A stretch of DNA of 64,000 nucleotides from Lachnospiraceae bacterium (GTDB lineage: Bacteria; Bacillota; Clostridia; Lachnospirales; Lachnospiraceae): NCBI GenBank assembly GCA_015258065.1, contig JABZIZ010000004.1, positions 1 through 64,000 of the forward strand, read 5' to 3'. Under the pieces are notes generated by a model. That model saw nothing but the letters and a program-made list of their open reading frames with translations, ran no database searches and had not been told where the DNA came from. Shown piece by piece: positions 51,014 through 60,383 of the stretch. Each line of letters starts with the position of its first letter. The stretch's first letter is position 1. The position numbers and the translations under genes are program-made.

Positions 51014-52053
51014 CGGTATTCAAGGATAAAACATTACTCATTACAGGCGGAACGGGATCTTTTGGCAATACGGTGCTCAAGCATTTTTTGAAGACCGACA
51101 TCGGGCAGATTCGTATTTTTTCCAGAGATGAAAAAAAACAGGACGATATGCGCCATGAGTTGCAGGCAAACGATCCGGAATATGCGGAAAAAGTGCGGTT
51201 TCATATCGGCAATGTGCGCGATATCCAATCGTTAAAAGACGCTATGCCGGGGGTCGATTATATCTTCCATGCGGCGGCGCTGAAGCAGGTGCCCAGCTGC
51301 GAATTTTTCCCGATGGAAGCGGTGCGCACCAATGTCGAGGGAACGGACAACCTCCTGCATGCGGCTATCGAAGAAGGGGTCAAAAAAATCGTCTGCCTTT
51401 CCACCGACAAGGCGGCGTATCCGATCAATGCGATGGGCATTTCAAAAGCGATGATGGAGCATGTTGTCGCAGCGAATGCACGGGTGGCGGCTGAGAGAGG
51501 CGACACCGTCATCTGCTGCACCAGATACGGCAACGTGATGTGTTCCAGAGGGTCGGTCATCCCTCTTTTTATCGAGCAGATCCGAGCGGGAAAACCCGTT
51601 ACCATCACCAATCCGGAAATGACGCGCTTTCTGATGAATCTCGATGAGGCGGTGGACTTGGTGCTCTTTGCTTTTGAAAACGGCAATCCGGGCGACCTCT
51701 TCATTCAGAAATCCGATGCTTCCACGATCGGGGTACTGGCGAAGGCAGTGCAGAAGCTCTTCGGGGATACGGGGACGAATGTCATCGGCACCCGCCACGG
51801 CGAAAAGCTCTACGAAACCCTGATGACCAGAGAGGAAAGACTGCGCAGCACCGATATGGGACATTACTTCCGCGTCAGCGCCGACAACCGCGACCTGAAC
51901 TATGACAAATTTTTTGTCAAAGGAGAAGTTCAAACGATGGCGGATGAGGCCTATACCAGTGACAACACCAACCGTCTGGATGTCGATGGCACCGTGCAGA
52001 AGATCCTTGGCACCGACTATGTGCAGGAGGCGCTGAAAGAGGCGGGGAGATAG
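51010..52053 (+). CDS. capE: CapE/FnlA-type UDP-GlcNAc 4,6-dehydratase/5-epimerase
   Basis: Short-chain dehydrogenase family enzyme (347 residues), the first step from UDP-GlcNAc to UDP-N-acetyl-L-fucosamine or related sugars. The NADP site is LLITGGTGSFGNTVLKHFL; IFHAAALKQVPSCEFFPMEA and the catalytic segment CLSTDKAAYPINAMGISKAM follow, the latter typical of CapE/FnlA rather than PseB. It overlaps the preceding transferase by four bases and is followed by a WbuB-like glycosyltransferase and a CapF-type reductase. The epimerase CapG/FnlC that completes the pathway is not seen in the window. Confidence 0.88.
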   Translation: MTVFKDKTLLITGGTGSFGNTVLKHFLKTDIGQIRIFSRDEKKQDDMRHELQANDPEYAEKVRFHIGNVRDIQSLKDAMPGVDYIFHAAALKQVPSCEFFPMEAVRTNVEGTDNLLHAAIEEGVKKIVCLSTDKAAYPINAMGISKAMMEHVVAANARVAAERGDTVICCTRYGNVMCSRGSVIPLFIEQIRAGKPVTITNPEMTRFLMNLDEAVDLVLFAFENGNPGDLFIQKSDASTIGVLAKAVQKLFGDTGTNVIGTRHGEKLYETLMTREERLRSTDMGHYFRVSADNRDLNYDKFFVKGEVQTMADEAYTSDNTNRLDVDGTVQKILGTDYVQEALKEAGR

Positions 52054-52098
52054 GAATGAGACGGAGTTTATGGAGGCAGAGGGCAACAGATCACAAAA

Positions 52099-53559
52099 AT
52101 GGATTCGATGAATAGATCGATGGAAGAGGGACATCAAGAGGGTGTAGACCGCAGAAGTCCTCTCCGCATCCTCGTCGTCACCCAGTGCTTTTACCCGGAT
52201 ATCTATGCGGTCAATGATATCGTGGAAGAGATGGTAAAGCGCGGACACAAGGTGACGGTGCTGACGGGACTGCCGGATTATACGACATCGAAGATTCCGC
52301 CGGAGTACCGGCACGGAAAAAGGCGGCATGAGCATTACAAAGGTGCCGATGTCTACCGCGTGCAGACGATTGCCAGGCACCATGGTCCCATCTGGCGGAG
52401 CCTGAATTATCTCTCCTTCGTGGTTAGCGGCAGTTTCCGTGCATGGACACAGGATTTCACCAAAACGGACTCGGGCTTCGATGTCATCTATGTATGGGAG
52501 GTTTCACCCGTCACAATGGCGGTACCTGCCATCCGACTGGCGAAACGATACCGCAAGCCCCTCTTTCTGTATTGCATGGATATCTGGCCGGAGTGCGTCA
52601 AGGCGATGGGAATCACCGAGAGCAATCCCGCTTTCCCGATCATTCACGCATGGAGCCGTCTAATTTATAACGCCTGCGACCACATTGCGGTTTCCTCAAA
52701 ACCTTTTTTTACCTATCTGGAAAAAATGAACCGCGTCCCTCTCTCCCGAATGTCCTACCTGCCACAGTATGCGGACGATGCGCTGCTCCGAAGCGACTTC
52801 ACCAAGCAGCCGGACGGACATGCGGATTTCCTTTTCATCGGAAATATCGGCAAGGCACAGAAGCTTGACTGTCTGATCCGGGCGATGTCGGTTTTTAGGG
52901 AAAAAAAAGACGATTCCTCTTCCGAAGCGAACAAAGTCACGCTCCATATCGTCGGCGGCGGTTCCGATGAGGAGAGAATCAGAGAGTTAACACAACGACT
53001 CGGGCTAACGGACCGGATTCGATTTTACGGACCGAAGCCCGCAGCGGAAGCGGCGCAGTATTATAAAAAGGCGGATGTCTGTGTCCTGACGCTTGACGGG
53101 AGCACGCAGATCGGAGACACCCTGCCCGGAAAATTGCAAACCTATATGGCGGCAGGCAAACCCGTCATTGCCGCAGCAAACGGTGCCACCAAAGAAGTCA
53201 TCGAGGAGAGCCGCTGCGGCATCTGCACGCCCGCAGGCGACGACAGGGCGCTGGGGGAGGCGCTCCTTGATGCAGCGGAAGCCATTTTGAAAACAGAGAT
53301 GACCCGATCTGCGCAGGGAGGACCAAGCCGGGATGATTTTTCCGGAAAAACAAAGGAAGGGCAGAGGGGAGACGATTTGTCCGGAACAATAGGAGACAGG
53401 CGCGGGGCGGCGGATTTTGCCGCATACGGACAGAACGCCCGCTTCTATTTCCGTGCGCATTTCACGAAGGAGAGGCATTTTTCGGAGCTGGAGCGCCTGT
53501 TGTACCGGATGGTCGGTGAGACGCCCGCAAAAAGGCATTGTCAAAGGGATTTCACATGA
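52099..53559 (+). CDS. WbuB-like GT4 family glycosyltransferase
   Basis: GT-B glycosyltransferase (486 residues). The N-terminal half has ILVVTQCFYPDIYAVNDIVE and VTVLTGLPDYTTSKIPPEYR, as in WbuB-type N-acetylfucosamine transferases; the donor site includes ADFLFIGNIGKAQKLDCLIR and KADVCVLTLDGSTQIGDTLP then GKLQTYMAAGKPVIAAANG. A low-complexity stretch of about 50 residues (430-ish, with repeated DDFSGK/DDLSGT) interrupts the C-terminal helices. The upstream ribosome site is weak, so a nearby later Met could be used. It lies between capE and capF, which supports transfer of N-acetyl-L-fucosamine. Confidence 0.83.
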   Translation: MDSMNRSMEEGHQEGVDRRSPLRILVVTQCFYPDIYAVNDIVEEMVKRGHKVTVLTGLPDYTTSKIPPEYRHGKRRHEHYKGADVYRVQTIARHHGPIWRSLNYLSFVVSGSFRAWTQDFTKTDSGFDVIYVWEVSPVTMAVPAIRLAKRYRKPLFLYCMDIWPECVKAMGITESNPAFPIIHAWSRLIYNACDHIAVSSKPFFTYLEKMNRVPLSRMSYLPQYADDALLRSDFTKQPDGHADFLFIGNIGKAQKLDCLIRAMSVFREKKDDSSSEANKVTLHIVGGGSDEERIRELTQRLGLTDRIRFYGPKPAAEAAQYYKKADVCVLTLDGSTQIGDTLPGKLQTYMAAGKPVIAAANGATKEVIEESRCGICTPAGDDRALGEALLDAAEAILKTEMTRSAQGGPSRDDFSGKTKEGQRGDDLSGTIGDRRGAADFAAYGQNARFYFRAHFTKERHFSELERLLYRMVGETPAKRHCQRDFT

Positions 53560-54866
53560 ATATACTGGTCACAGGAAGCCGCGGCTTTGTCGGGCGCAAC
53601 CTGGTGGAAAATCTGAAAAATATCCGGGACGGGAAGGATCAGACGCGCAATGTCCTGATCGAAGACATCTACGAGTACAACCGCGACACGGATCCGTCTC
53701 TGTTAGCGAAGTACTGCGCACAGGCAGATTTCATCTTCCATCTGGCAGGAGTGAACCGTCCGAAAGAGCCTGCGGAATTTATGGAGGGAAATGTCGGCTT
53801 TTCTGAAAAACTCCTGCAAACGCTTGCGCACGAGAACGCAGGAGAGCGGACAAAAAAATGCGGCGGTCTTCTGCTTGCTTCATCGGTGCAGGCCGGACTG
53901 CAGGGACGTTTTCGGGATTCCGCATACGGCAGAAGCAAGCTGGAAGCGGAGAAACTGTTTTCGGATTTTGCGAAAAAAACAGGAGCGCGGGTGCTCATTT
54001 ACCGTCTGCCCAACCTCTTTGGCAAGTGGTGCAGACCCAATTACAACAGTGCCGTCGCCACTTTTTGCCACAATATCGCAAACGGCCTGCCCATCCAGGT
54101 GAACGATCGGAATACGGAACTGGAACTTCTCTACATCGACGACCTGATTGACGAGATGATCGTCGCGCTGGAGGGAGGAGAACACCGTTGCACGGTTGCT
54201 GCTGACGGCAAAGAGAGAGAAGCCGCTTCACGGAAAGTCGCTGCAGACGGAACACCGGAGGAGGTGGCGACGGGTCGCCTTAACGGCGGAGAAGATAAGG
54301 TTTCTGTATCTGCAAACCTCTCCTACTGCTTCGTCCCCGTGACGCATCAGGCGACACTGGGCGAAATTGTGGACCTGCTCACCGGCTTCCAGAGCCTTGG
54401 CAGAAACGGCATGGTTCCGGAGATTCCATCCGGTTCTTTGGCAAAAAAATTGTATGCCACCTATCTGTCCTATCTGCCGAAGGAGAGCATCGCCCGCCAT
54501 CTGGACATGCATGTCGATAACCGCGGCGTTTTCACGGAACTGCTGAAGACACAGAACGCAGGCCAGATCTCCATCAACATCGCCCGCCCCGGCATCGTCC
54601 GCGGCGAGCACTGGCACAACTCCAAGTCTGAAATTTTCATCGTCGTTTCCGGCCATGGCCTGATTCAGGAGCGAAGAATCGGCAGCAGCGAAATCATCGA
54701 ATTTGAGGTGTCCGGTGAAAAAATCACCGCCGTTCAGATGCTTCCCGGCTACACGCACAACATCATCAACCTCTCCGAGACCGAAAATCTCGTCACCGTC
54801 ATGTGGGCGAATGAACCGTTTGATCCAAAGCACCCGGATACGTTTTATGAGAAGGTGGAAGGGTGA
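53556..54866 (+). CDS. capF: CapF-type bifunctional reductase with cupin domain
   Basis: Enzyme of 436 residues for the second step of UDP-N-acetyl-L-fucosamine synthesis. The N-terminal dehydrogenase domain has MNILVTGSRGFVGRNLVENL, FIFHLAGVNRPKEPAEFMEG and AYGRSKLEAEKLF (catalytic Tyr/Lys). The C-terminal cupin has GQISINIARPGIVRGEHWHN and KSEIFIVVSGHG, with metal-binding His residues. An unusual insert (about residues 210-250; ADGKEREAASRKVAADGTPE) lengthens it from the usual ~370. Start at 53556 gives MNILVTG and overlaps the previous stop (ATGA). Confidence 0.9.
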   Translation: MNILVTGSRGFVGRNLVENLKNIRDGKDQTRNVLIEDIYEYNRDTDPSLLAKYCAQADFIFHLAGVNRPKEPAEFMEGNVGFSEKLLQTLAHENAGERTKKCGGLLLASSVQAGLQGRFRDSAYGRSKLEAEKLFSDFAKKTGARVLIYRLPNLFGKWCRPNYNSAVATFCHNIANGLPIQVNDRNTELELLYIDDLIDEMIVALEGGEHRCTVAADGKEREAASRKVAADGTPEEVATGRLNGGEDKVSVSANLSYCFVPVTHQATLGEIVDLLTGFQSLGRNGMVPEIPSGSLAKKLYATYLSYLPKESIARHLDMHVDNRGVFTELLKTQNAGQISINIARPGIVRGEHWHNSKSEIFIVVSGHGLIQERRIGSSEIIEFEVSGEKITAVQMLPGYTHNIINLSETENLVTVMWANEPFDPKHPDTFYEKVEG

Positions 54867-54960
54867 GGAGATGTACTGTAATGGCGAAGAGGTAAGAACA
54901 TACGATGAGCAACCTATGCCATGCGCAAGGTAAAAAACAATCTCGATTGATAAAGGAACG

Positions 54961-55467
54961 ATGATGAGTCTAAGTACCTTATACCGAAAGTACACACCGA
55001 TCCAGGTCAGAAGTTGGATCAGCGAGTTGCGCGAAGCAGGCGGACGGAAAGAAGCGCAAGCTGTTCTTTCCGGAAAAGTGGGGAGCCGCGTTTATCCGGA
55101 AATATTTGAACACGATCCTCCAGGAGCAGGATGAGCAAAGTCCGCATTTTTATTTCTATGCATCGGAAGTGGATGGGTGCCTGCTCTGCTTTCAGAAAAG
55201 GAGACGGAAAAGGTGCCAATCGTAATCAAAGCCGATGTGGAGGGGAGCGAACTTCGGGTGCTACAGGGAGCAAAAGAAGCATTGATGTATCCGGATACAA
55301 AAGCCTTTATCTGCGCCTATCATCACGAGAAGGACCGTGAGGAACTGACCGGTTTTCTGGAAAAACAAGGGTTTCAGGTGACGACTTCTAACAGCAGGCT
55401 GTTCTACCGCTTCCCGGGCAACACCAGATACAGCTTCCGCGCAGGCGTACTAAGGGCACAGAAATAA
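54961..55467 (+). pseudogene. FkbM-type methyltransferase relic
   Basis: A start with AAAGGAACG upstream gives MMSLSTLYRKYTPIQVRSWI but this frame stops after about 58 codons. Further on, another frame reads VPIVIKADVEGSELRVLQGA then KEALMYPDTKAFICAYHHEK, the C-terminal half of FkbM SAM-dependent methyltransferases, ending at 55467. The SAM-binding N-terminal half is missing or scrambled over at least two frame changes, so the gene is inactive. It lies in the glycan locus, where such enzymes O-methylate sugars. Confidence 0.75.
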
Positions 55468-55480
55468 CTGGAGGAAAAAA

Positions 55481-56488
55481 GTGTACCTATCAATCTGTAT
55501 ACCTTCATACAACCGCCCGCAGGAACTCCGAAGATTATTGGATTCGGTCGATTCCGTCCAATATGCGGATGAAATCGAAATCGTGATTCAGGAGGACCGC
55601 GCTCCACTACGCAACGAAGTGCGGGAACAGGTGGAGCAGTATCAAGCGCATGCCGGGTTTCGGGTTGTCTACCATGAGAATGAGACGAACTGCGGTTACG
55701 ATAAAAATCTTCGGACCGTGGCAGAGAGAGCAAAGGGGCAATATGTCATTTATATGGGAGATGATGATATATTCCTCCCGGGAGCACTCGACCGATTCAT
55801 TTCTTTTTTAAAAAAATATGCACCGGGCTATGTGCTGCGCCGTTACCGCACGGTATACCGAGATGGAAGAACCGAGGACTATCGATATCATAAAGGGCAC
55901 GTGTTCTGGGATGGCGGACCGGACACTTATGTGGAGCTATTCAGAAGAAGTCTCTTTATTTCAGGCTTTACTTTTCGAAAAGACCTGTTTGAGGATTATG
56001 GAAATACGGCATTTGACGGGACGCTTCTTTTTCAATTATATATCGAGGCAACCATTTGCCTGAAACACAATGCTGCCTACTGCGATATTCCTCTTACGCA
56101 GCAATATGAGGGTGGGACGCCGTTTTTTGGTCAAAGTACCAGTGAGCAAAAGCTCTATGTATCGGGGAAAAACACGGTTGACAACAGCATCAATTTCATG
56201 AAACAGGTCGTGTACACAGCGGAAACCATTGATGCCATCTTTGGCATCTGTTGCAAAGGAAAGATTCTGCAATCCTATTCCAAATATTCCTACGGTTTTC
56301 TGCTGGAACATCGGGAGGACGGACTCTCATCCTACCGCGCTTATGCGGGAAGATTAAAGGCACTTGGATTTGCATGTTCGCCTTATTTTTACCTATACTA
56401 TTACGGTCTGTTGTTTTTCGGAAAAAAAGGAATGCGAAATTTGATCATCCTCATCAAAAAAATATTGGGAAGAACGCCGAGGTTGTAG
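55481..56488 (+). CDS. GT2 family glycosyltransferase (glycan locus)
   Basis: GT-A glycosyltransferase (335 residues): LSICIPSYNRPQELRRLLDS, NCGYDKNLRTVAERAKGQYV and IYMGDDDIFLPGALDRFI with the DDD metal site. A C-terminal amphipathic and hydrophobic region (FYLYYYGLLFFGKKGMRNLI) may touch the membrane. The start is GTG with GGAGGAAAAAA before it. It follows the FkbM relic by 13 bases and belongs to the polysaccharide operon; donor and acceptor unknown. Confidence 0.83.
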   Translation: MYLSICIPSYNRPQELRRLLDSVDSVQYADEIEIVIQEDRAPLRNEVREQVEQYQAHAGFRVVYHENETNCGYDKNLRTVAERAKGQYVIYMGDDDIFLPGALDRFISFLKKYAPGYVLRRYRTVYRDGRTEDYRYHKGHVFWDGGPDTYVELFRRSLFISGFTFRKDLFEDYGNTAFDGTLLFQLYIEATICLKHNAAYCDIPLTQQYEGGTPFFGQSTSEQKLYVSGKNTVDNSINFMKQVVYTAETIDAIFGICCKGKILQSYSKYSYGFLLEHREDGLSSYRAYAGRLKALGFACSPYFYLYYYGLLFFGKKGMRNLIILIKKILGRTPRL

Positions 56489-56586
56489 GTAAATCATGGA
56501 AATAAAATTCTGTCTATGATGAAGGTCATAGGCTGGTGAAACGATTCTGTTTGGATCTGTTTTGGACCAATGAGAAAGATGGATGT

Positions 56587-58476
56587 ATGTGTGGTATAGC
56601 CGGTTATATTACAAAAAGAAGAGTGGATCAGAAGTGTCTGGAAGAGATGTCAAAGCAGCTGGTTAGGCGCGGGCCGGATGGAAGCGGAACTTTCTATGAC
56701 TCCTTGCAGGATTGGGAGATTGGTCTGGCACATAGAAGATTGGCGATCCTTGACTTATCTGAAAAGGGACATCAACCAATGACTGCCTTGGACAGAGGCG
56801 TGACGATTACCTATAATGGAGAAATCTATAATCATGCCCAGCTACGGAAGGAACTCCAGCAACAAGGTTACTCTTTTCGATCTTCCTGTGACACAGAGGT
56901 AATACTCAATGCCTACTTGGAAAATGGAGTGAATTCGGTAAATTTGTTCCATGGTATGTTTGCCTATTGCATTTATGATAGAACCTTGAAAAAACTCTAT
57001 CTTGTTCGCGATCGTGCGGGAGAAAAGCCCTTATATTATTCCAAAACAGAAGACTATTTGATTTTTGCATCAGACTTATCTGCGCTATTGCGCTTTCCGT
57101 TGTATAGAGCTGAAATTGATGTGGATGTGGTACGTTCTTATATGTGGAATCAATATATCCCCGCTCCACTCACGATTTACAAGAACACCTATAAGCTCTC
57201 TTCCGGGTCCGTTTTAACGTTTGATTTAAGCAGTAATGAGATGGACATCCGAAGGTATTGGAGCTTGAAGAGCCTATATGAGAAGTGGGATGACAGCAGA
57301 AAAACGCTAAGAGATCCGGAATGTTATGTGGAAGAAGCCAAATCAATCCTGCTGGAATCCATTCATCAAAAGCTGGTTGCAGATGTGCCGGTAGGAGTTT
57401 TTTTGAGTGGTGGAATAGACAGTTCTCTGGTGGCGGCTCTGGCGCAGGAGAGCAGTGAAAAGCAAATCAACACATACGCAATAGGCTTTCACGAGAAAGG
57501 ATTTAATGAAGCGGATTTTGCAGCAGAGGTAGCAAAGGCAATCGGCACCAACCACCATGAATTATATGTTTCCATGAAAGATGCCGTCAAACTGGTGCCG
57601 GAGGTGGTACAATGCTATTCGGAGCCATTCGCGGATAATTCCCAAATACCAACCATGATTTTAAGTCGGTTTGCCCGTCAGCATGTGAAGGTGGCACTTT
57701 CCGGTGATGGCGGTGATGAATTGTTCTGCGGTTATCCTTCTTATTTGATGAAACAGAACCTGTCTCATAGGAAATGGATCAGCCGTGTAATCGGCTCATG
57801 GACGGGAAGGGGTATCATGAAAGATCCCTACTCCCATCGTGACTGGAAAATGGCAAAGCTTTGCAATGCAACAAGCGAAGAACATGCCATCCACCTGGAG
57901 TATCTTGTCGCCTCGCAGATCATTCGTCCGCTATTTGCAGACAGTGAATGGCAGGATGAAACATATCCAATCATGGTAGATTCGATTCCCGCTAGCGGCA
58001 CCACAATGGAAAAAGCAATGGCACAGGATATGCAGCTGTTTTTACAGGAAGATATTATGACCAAGGTGGATCGGGCGGCCATGTTCTATTCACTGGAAAC
58101 CAGAGCCCCCTTCCTGGATCACTCGCTAATGGAATGGAGCCTGCAAACACCGGATGCAATCAAATATAGAAACCATCAGTTCAAATGGCCGCTCAAAGAG
58201 CTGTTGAGCCGATATGTTTCCAGAGATATCATTGATCGCCCTAAGAAGGGCTTTGGGGTTCCGATCAGGGCGTGGTTGCATGGAGATTTCAGCGAAGTCG
58301 TCCGGGAAATCATGGACGATTCCTTCATCAAAGCGCAGGGAATTTTTGACAACAGGGAGATCCAAAGGTTCTATCAAAGATTTTTATTAGATAACAACGT
58401 GATACTGGATAAGATCATGTGGTCGTACATGATTTTTCAGCTTTGGTATCGGCAGAATTGTTTGCATCTAGCATAA
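56587..58476 (+). CDS. asnB: Asparagine synthase-type glutamine amidotransferase
   Basis: Protein of 629 residues. The N-terminal class II amidotransferase needs Cys as the first residue after Met, which fixes the start at 56587 (MCGIAGYITKRRV). Other motifs: RRGPDGSGTF, AHRRLAILDLSEKGHQPM and TYNGEIYNHAQLRKEL. The synthetase part has the ATP site PVGVFLSGGIDSSLVAALAQ and LSGDGGDELFCGYP, followed by KVDRAAMFYSLETRAPFLDH. In glycan loci such enzymes often amidate uronic acids rather than make asparagine. The upstream ribosome site is weak. The C-terminus is normal length. Confidence 0.88.
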   Translation: MCGIAGYITKRRVDQKCLEEMSKQLVRRGPDGSGTFYDSLQDWEIGLAHRRLAILDLSEKGHQPMTALDRGVTITYNGEIYNHAQLRKELQQQGYSFRSSCDTEVILNAYLENGVNSVNLFHGMFAYCIYDRTLKKLYLVRDRAGEKPLYYSKTEDYLIFASDLSALLRFPLYRAEIDVDVVRSYMWNQYIPAPLTIYKNTYKLSSGSVLTFDLSSNEMDIRRYWSLKSLYEKWDDSRKTLRDPECYVEEAKSILLESIHQKLVADVPVGVFLSGGIDSSLVAALAQESSEKQINTYAIGFHEKGFNEADFAAEVAKAIGTNHHELYVSMKDAVKLVPEVVQCYSEPFADNSQIPTMILSRFARQHVKVALSGDGGDELFCGYPSYLMKQNLSHRKWISRVIGSWTGRGIMKDPYSHRDWKMAKLCNATSEEHAIHLEYLVASQIIRPLFADSEWQDETYPIMVDSIPASGTTMEKAMAQDMQLFLQEDIMTKVDRAAMFYSLETRAPFLDHSLMEWSLQTPDAIKYRNHQFKWPLKELLSRYVSRDIIDRPKKGFGVPIRAWLHGDFSEVVREIMDDSFIKAQGIFDNREIQRFYQRFLLDNNVILDKIMWSYMIFQLWYRQNCLHLA

Positions 58477-58487
58477 GGCAGGTGACT

Positions 58488-59594
58488 GTGGATATTTTAT
58501 TTGCGATGAACAATTTTCATGAATTGGGGATTCAGAAGGTCATACTTACTCTTTGCAACAGCTGGAATAGGAGCTTGGGAGAGATTGGGTTGAGTGTCCA
58601 TAATCGAGAAGGTAAATTTGACAAATATGTGCAAGACACCTACCCGCTCTTTATCCTAGATACAGCCTTTGCGCCTAGGCTAAGGGTTCACTTTATCGCC
58701 CGAACCATTGGCTATTATCGTTTGCTAAAAAGAATAAAACCTAAAAAGGTAATAGCGGTTAACCAGGCAGAAGCGTTATCTCTTTGTATTGTAAAACGTT
58801 TCTATAAGAAGTTCAGGTTGATTGTATGTGAGCATTGCAATATTACAGAAAGCATAGGAGATTATACTGGGTGGTTCGGTTGGTATTATAGGCATTTTTT
58901 TCAAAGAGAATATCAAAAATATGCAGATAGGATTCATACGGTGTCGGAGGAATCCAAAGACGATATGGTTCAGAATTGGGGGTTCCCGGCGCAAAAAATC
59001 AAGGTCATCTATAATCCTGCAATGATTGATGAAAAGATGATACCCCCCAAAAAGAGCAACGATCAATTTACAATCGTTGCTGCTTCCCGTCTGACGCAAC
59101 AAAAAAGAGTGGATATTTTATTAAAGGGTCTATCTTGCTTTAGACGGGACTATCCGGATTTGTTTCGTCAGTTACATGTAGATATTTATGGAGAAGGCGA
59201 TCAAAAAGAAGAATTAGTGAAGCTGAAAGATCAGTTGTCTTTGTCAGAGAAGGTTTGTTTTAGAGGGTTTTTGAAAGATCCATGGAGACAGGTGGCAACG
59301 GCAGATTTGTTTGTGTCCACATCAGAGTGGGAGGGGTTGTCGGTTTCACTTATTGAGGCACAAACGGTTCATACACCGATTTTAGCTTCGGATTGTCCAT
59401 CAGGGAATAAGGAGATTCTCATGAATGGGAAAGCAGGACGACTTTTTCAAAGAAATAATCCAGAAGATTTTTCGAGTCAGTTGGCGGAGGTCATGCAAAA
59501 TAGAGAAGAAAGAGCTCAGTATGTGAGAATGGCAGATGAAAATATTCATAGATTTAGCTTGAACACAATTATGCATCAATATGCTGAAATCTAA
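58488..59594 (+). CDS. GT4 family glycosyltransferase
   Basis: GT-B glycosyltransferase (368 residues). The N-terminal domain starts VDILFAMNNFHELGIQKVIL; the donor half has FTIVAASRLTQQKRVDILLK, VDIYGEGDQKEEL and WEGLSVSLIEAQTVHTPILA, the E-x7-E region typical of GT4. The GTG start at 58488 has AAGGCAGG upstream and follows the asnB stop by 11 bases; the longer frame overlaps asnB and lacks similarity. From here on the DNA becomes clearly AT-richer than the rest of the window. Confidence 0.83.
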   Translation: MDILFAMNNFHELGIQKVILTLCNSWNRSLGEIGLSVHNREGKFDKYVQDTYPLFILDTAFAPRLRVHFIARTIGYYRLLKRIKPKKVIAVNQAEALSLCIVKRFYKKFRLIVCEHCNITESIGDYTGWFGWYYRHFFQREYQKYADRIHTVSEESKDDMVQNWGFPAQKIKVIYNPAMIDEKMIPPKKSNDQFTIVAASRLTQQKRVDILLKGLSCFRRDYPDLFRQLHVDIYGEGDQKEELVKLKDQLSLSEKVCFRGFLKDPWRQVATADLFVSTSEWEGLSVSLIEAQTVHTPILASDCPSGNKEILMNGKAGRLFQRNNPEDFSSQLAEVMQNREERAQYVRMADENIHRFSLNTIMHQYAEI

Positions 59595-59609
59595 AAGGGA
59601 GTAGTGGAG

Positions 59610-60383
59610 ATGGGAAACGTATACAATCGAGAATTTCAAGAAATGTTAATAGATCATGCGGATAAATCTGCGGACAGAATCATCCCATTTGTCTATGATT
59701 TGTTCACACCGAATTCAGTGGTTGATTTCGGTTGCGGAACTGGAAATTTTTTGGCAACAGTAAAAAAATATTCAAATAATAAATGTGAAGTTCTGGGTCT
59801 GGATGGCAATTATATTGAAAAGGATTTGCTTCAGATAAATTTCGAAAAAGAATTTATGTCGGTGGATCTAACAGCGACGATTGCGCTGGAACATAAATAT
59901 GAGATGGCTTTTTCATTAGAGGTCGGTGAACATCTGGATGAGAAATATGCAGATATATTTGTGGATAGTATTACGAGGGCTTCGGACATCGTTTTGTTTT
60001 CGGCTGCCCTTCCAGGGCAGTATGGAGTTCACCATGTCAATGAGCGTTATATCTCATACTGGATAGAAAAGTTTTCTGACCGTCAATACCAGTGTTTTGA
60101 TATTATGAGGCCTCATTTCTGGTGGGATCATGACATTGATTTGGATTATCGACAGAAGATGATGATTTTTGTTAAGCAAAATGCGGATGGCGTAAACGAG
60201 GCCTTAGTAGGTAAATTGAGGTCATTGGAAACGCATATATACGACATTGCACATCCGGAATTCCTCGAGGCGAGAACGAAGGCATGGAGATACTGGATGG
60301 ATAAGGTGGAACAATTTGAAACAAGACACAAGTGGCTAGCCGTCCTATTGAAAATAGTGTGGAGAAAATTTAAAAACATATGA
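59610..60383 (+). CDS. Class I SAM-dependent methyltransferase
   Basis: Protein of 257 residues with the SAM-binding motif SVVDFGCGTGNFLATVKKYS and the following VLGLDGNYIEKDLLQ (acidic loop), then MAFSLEVGEHLDEKYADIF, as in glycan-modifying methyltransferases. The C-terminal helices are basic. AAAAGGGAG precedes the start. It overlaps the next gene by four bases. Its target is probably a sugar of the locus. Confidence 0.8.
   Translation: MGNVYNREFQEMLIDHADKSADRIIPFVYDLFTPNSVVDFGCGTGNFLATVKKYSNNKCEVLGLDGNYIEKDLLQINFEKEFMSVDLTATIALEHKYEMAFSLEVGEHLDEKYADIFVDSITRASDIVLFSAALPGQYGVHHVNERYISYWIEKFSDRQYQCFDIMRPHFWWDHDIDLDYRQKMMIFVKQNADGVNEALVGKLRSLETHIYDIAHPEFLEARTKAWRYWMDKVEQFETRHKWLAVLLKIVWRKFKNI

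Noticed and set aside
54703..54933. Open frame overlapping the end of capF
   Set aside because: Shadow of capF in another frame without a ribosome site.
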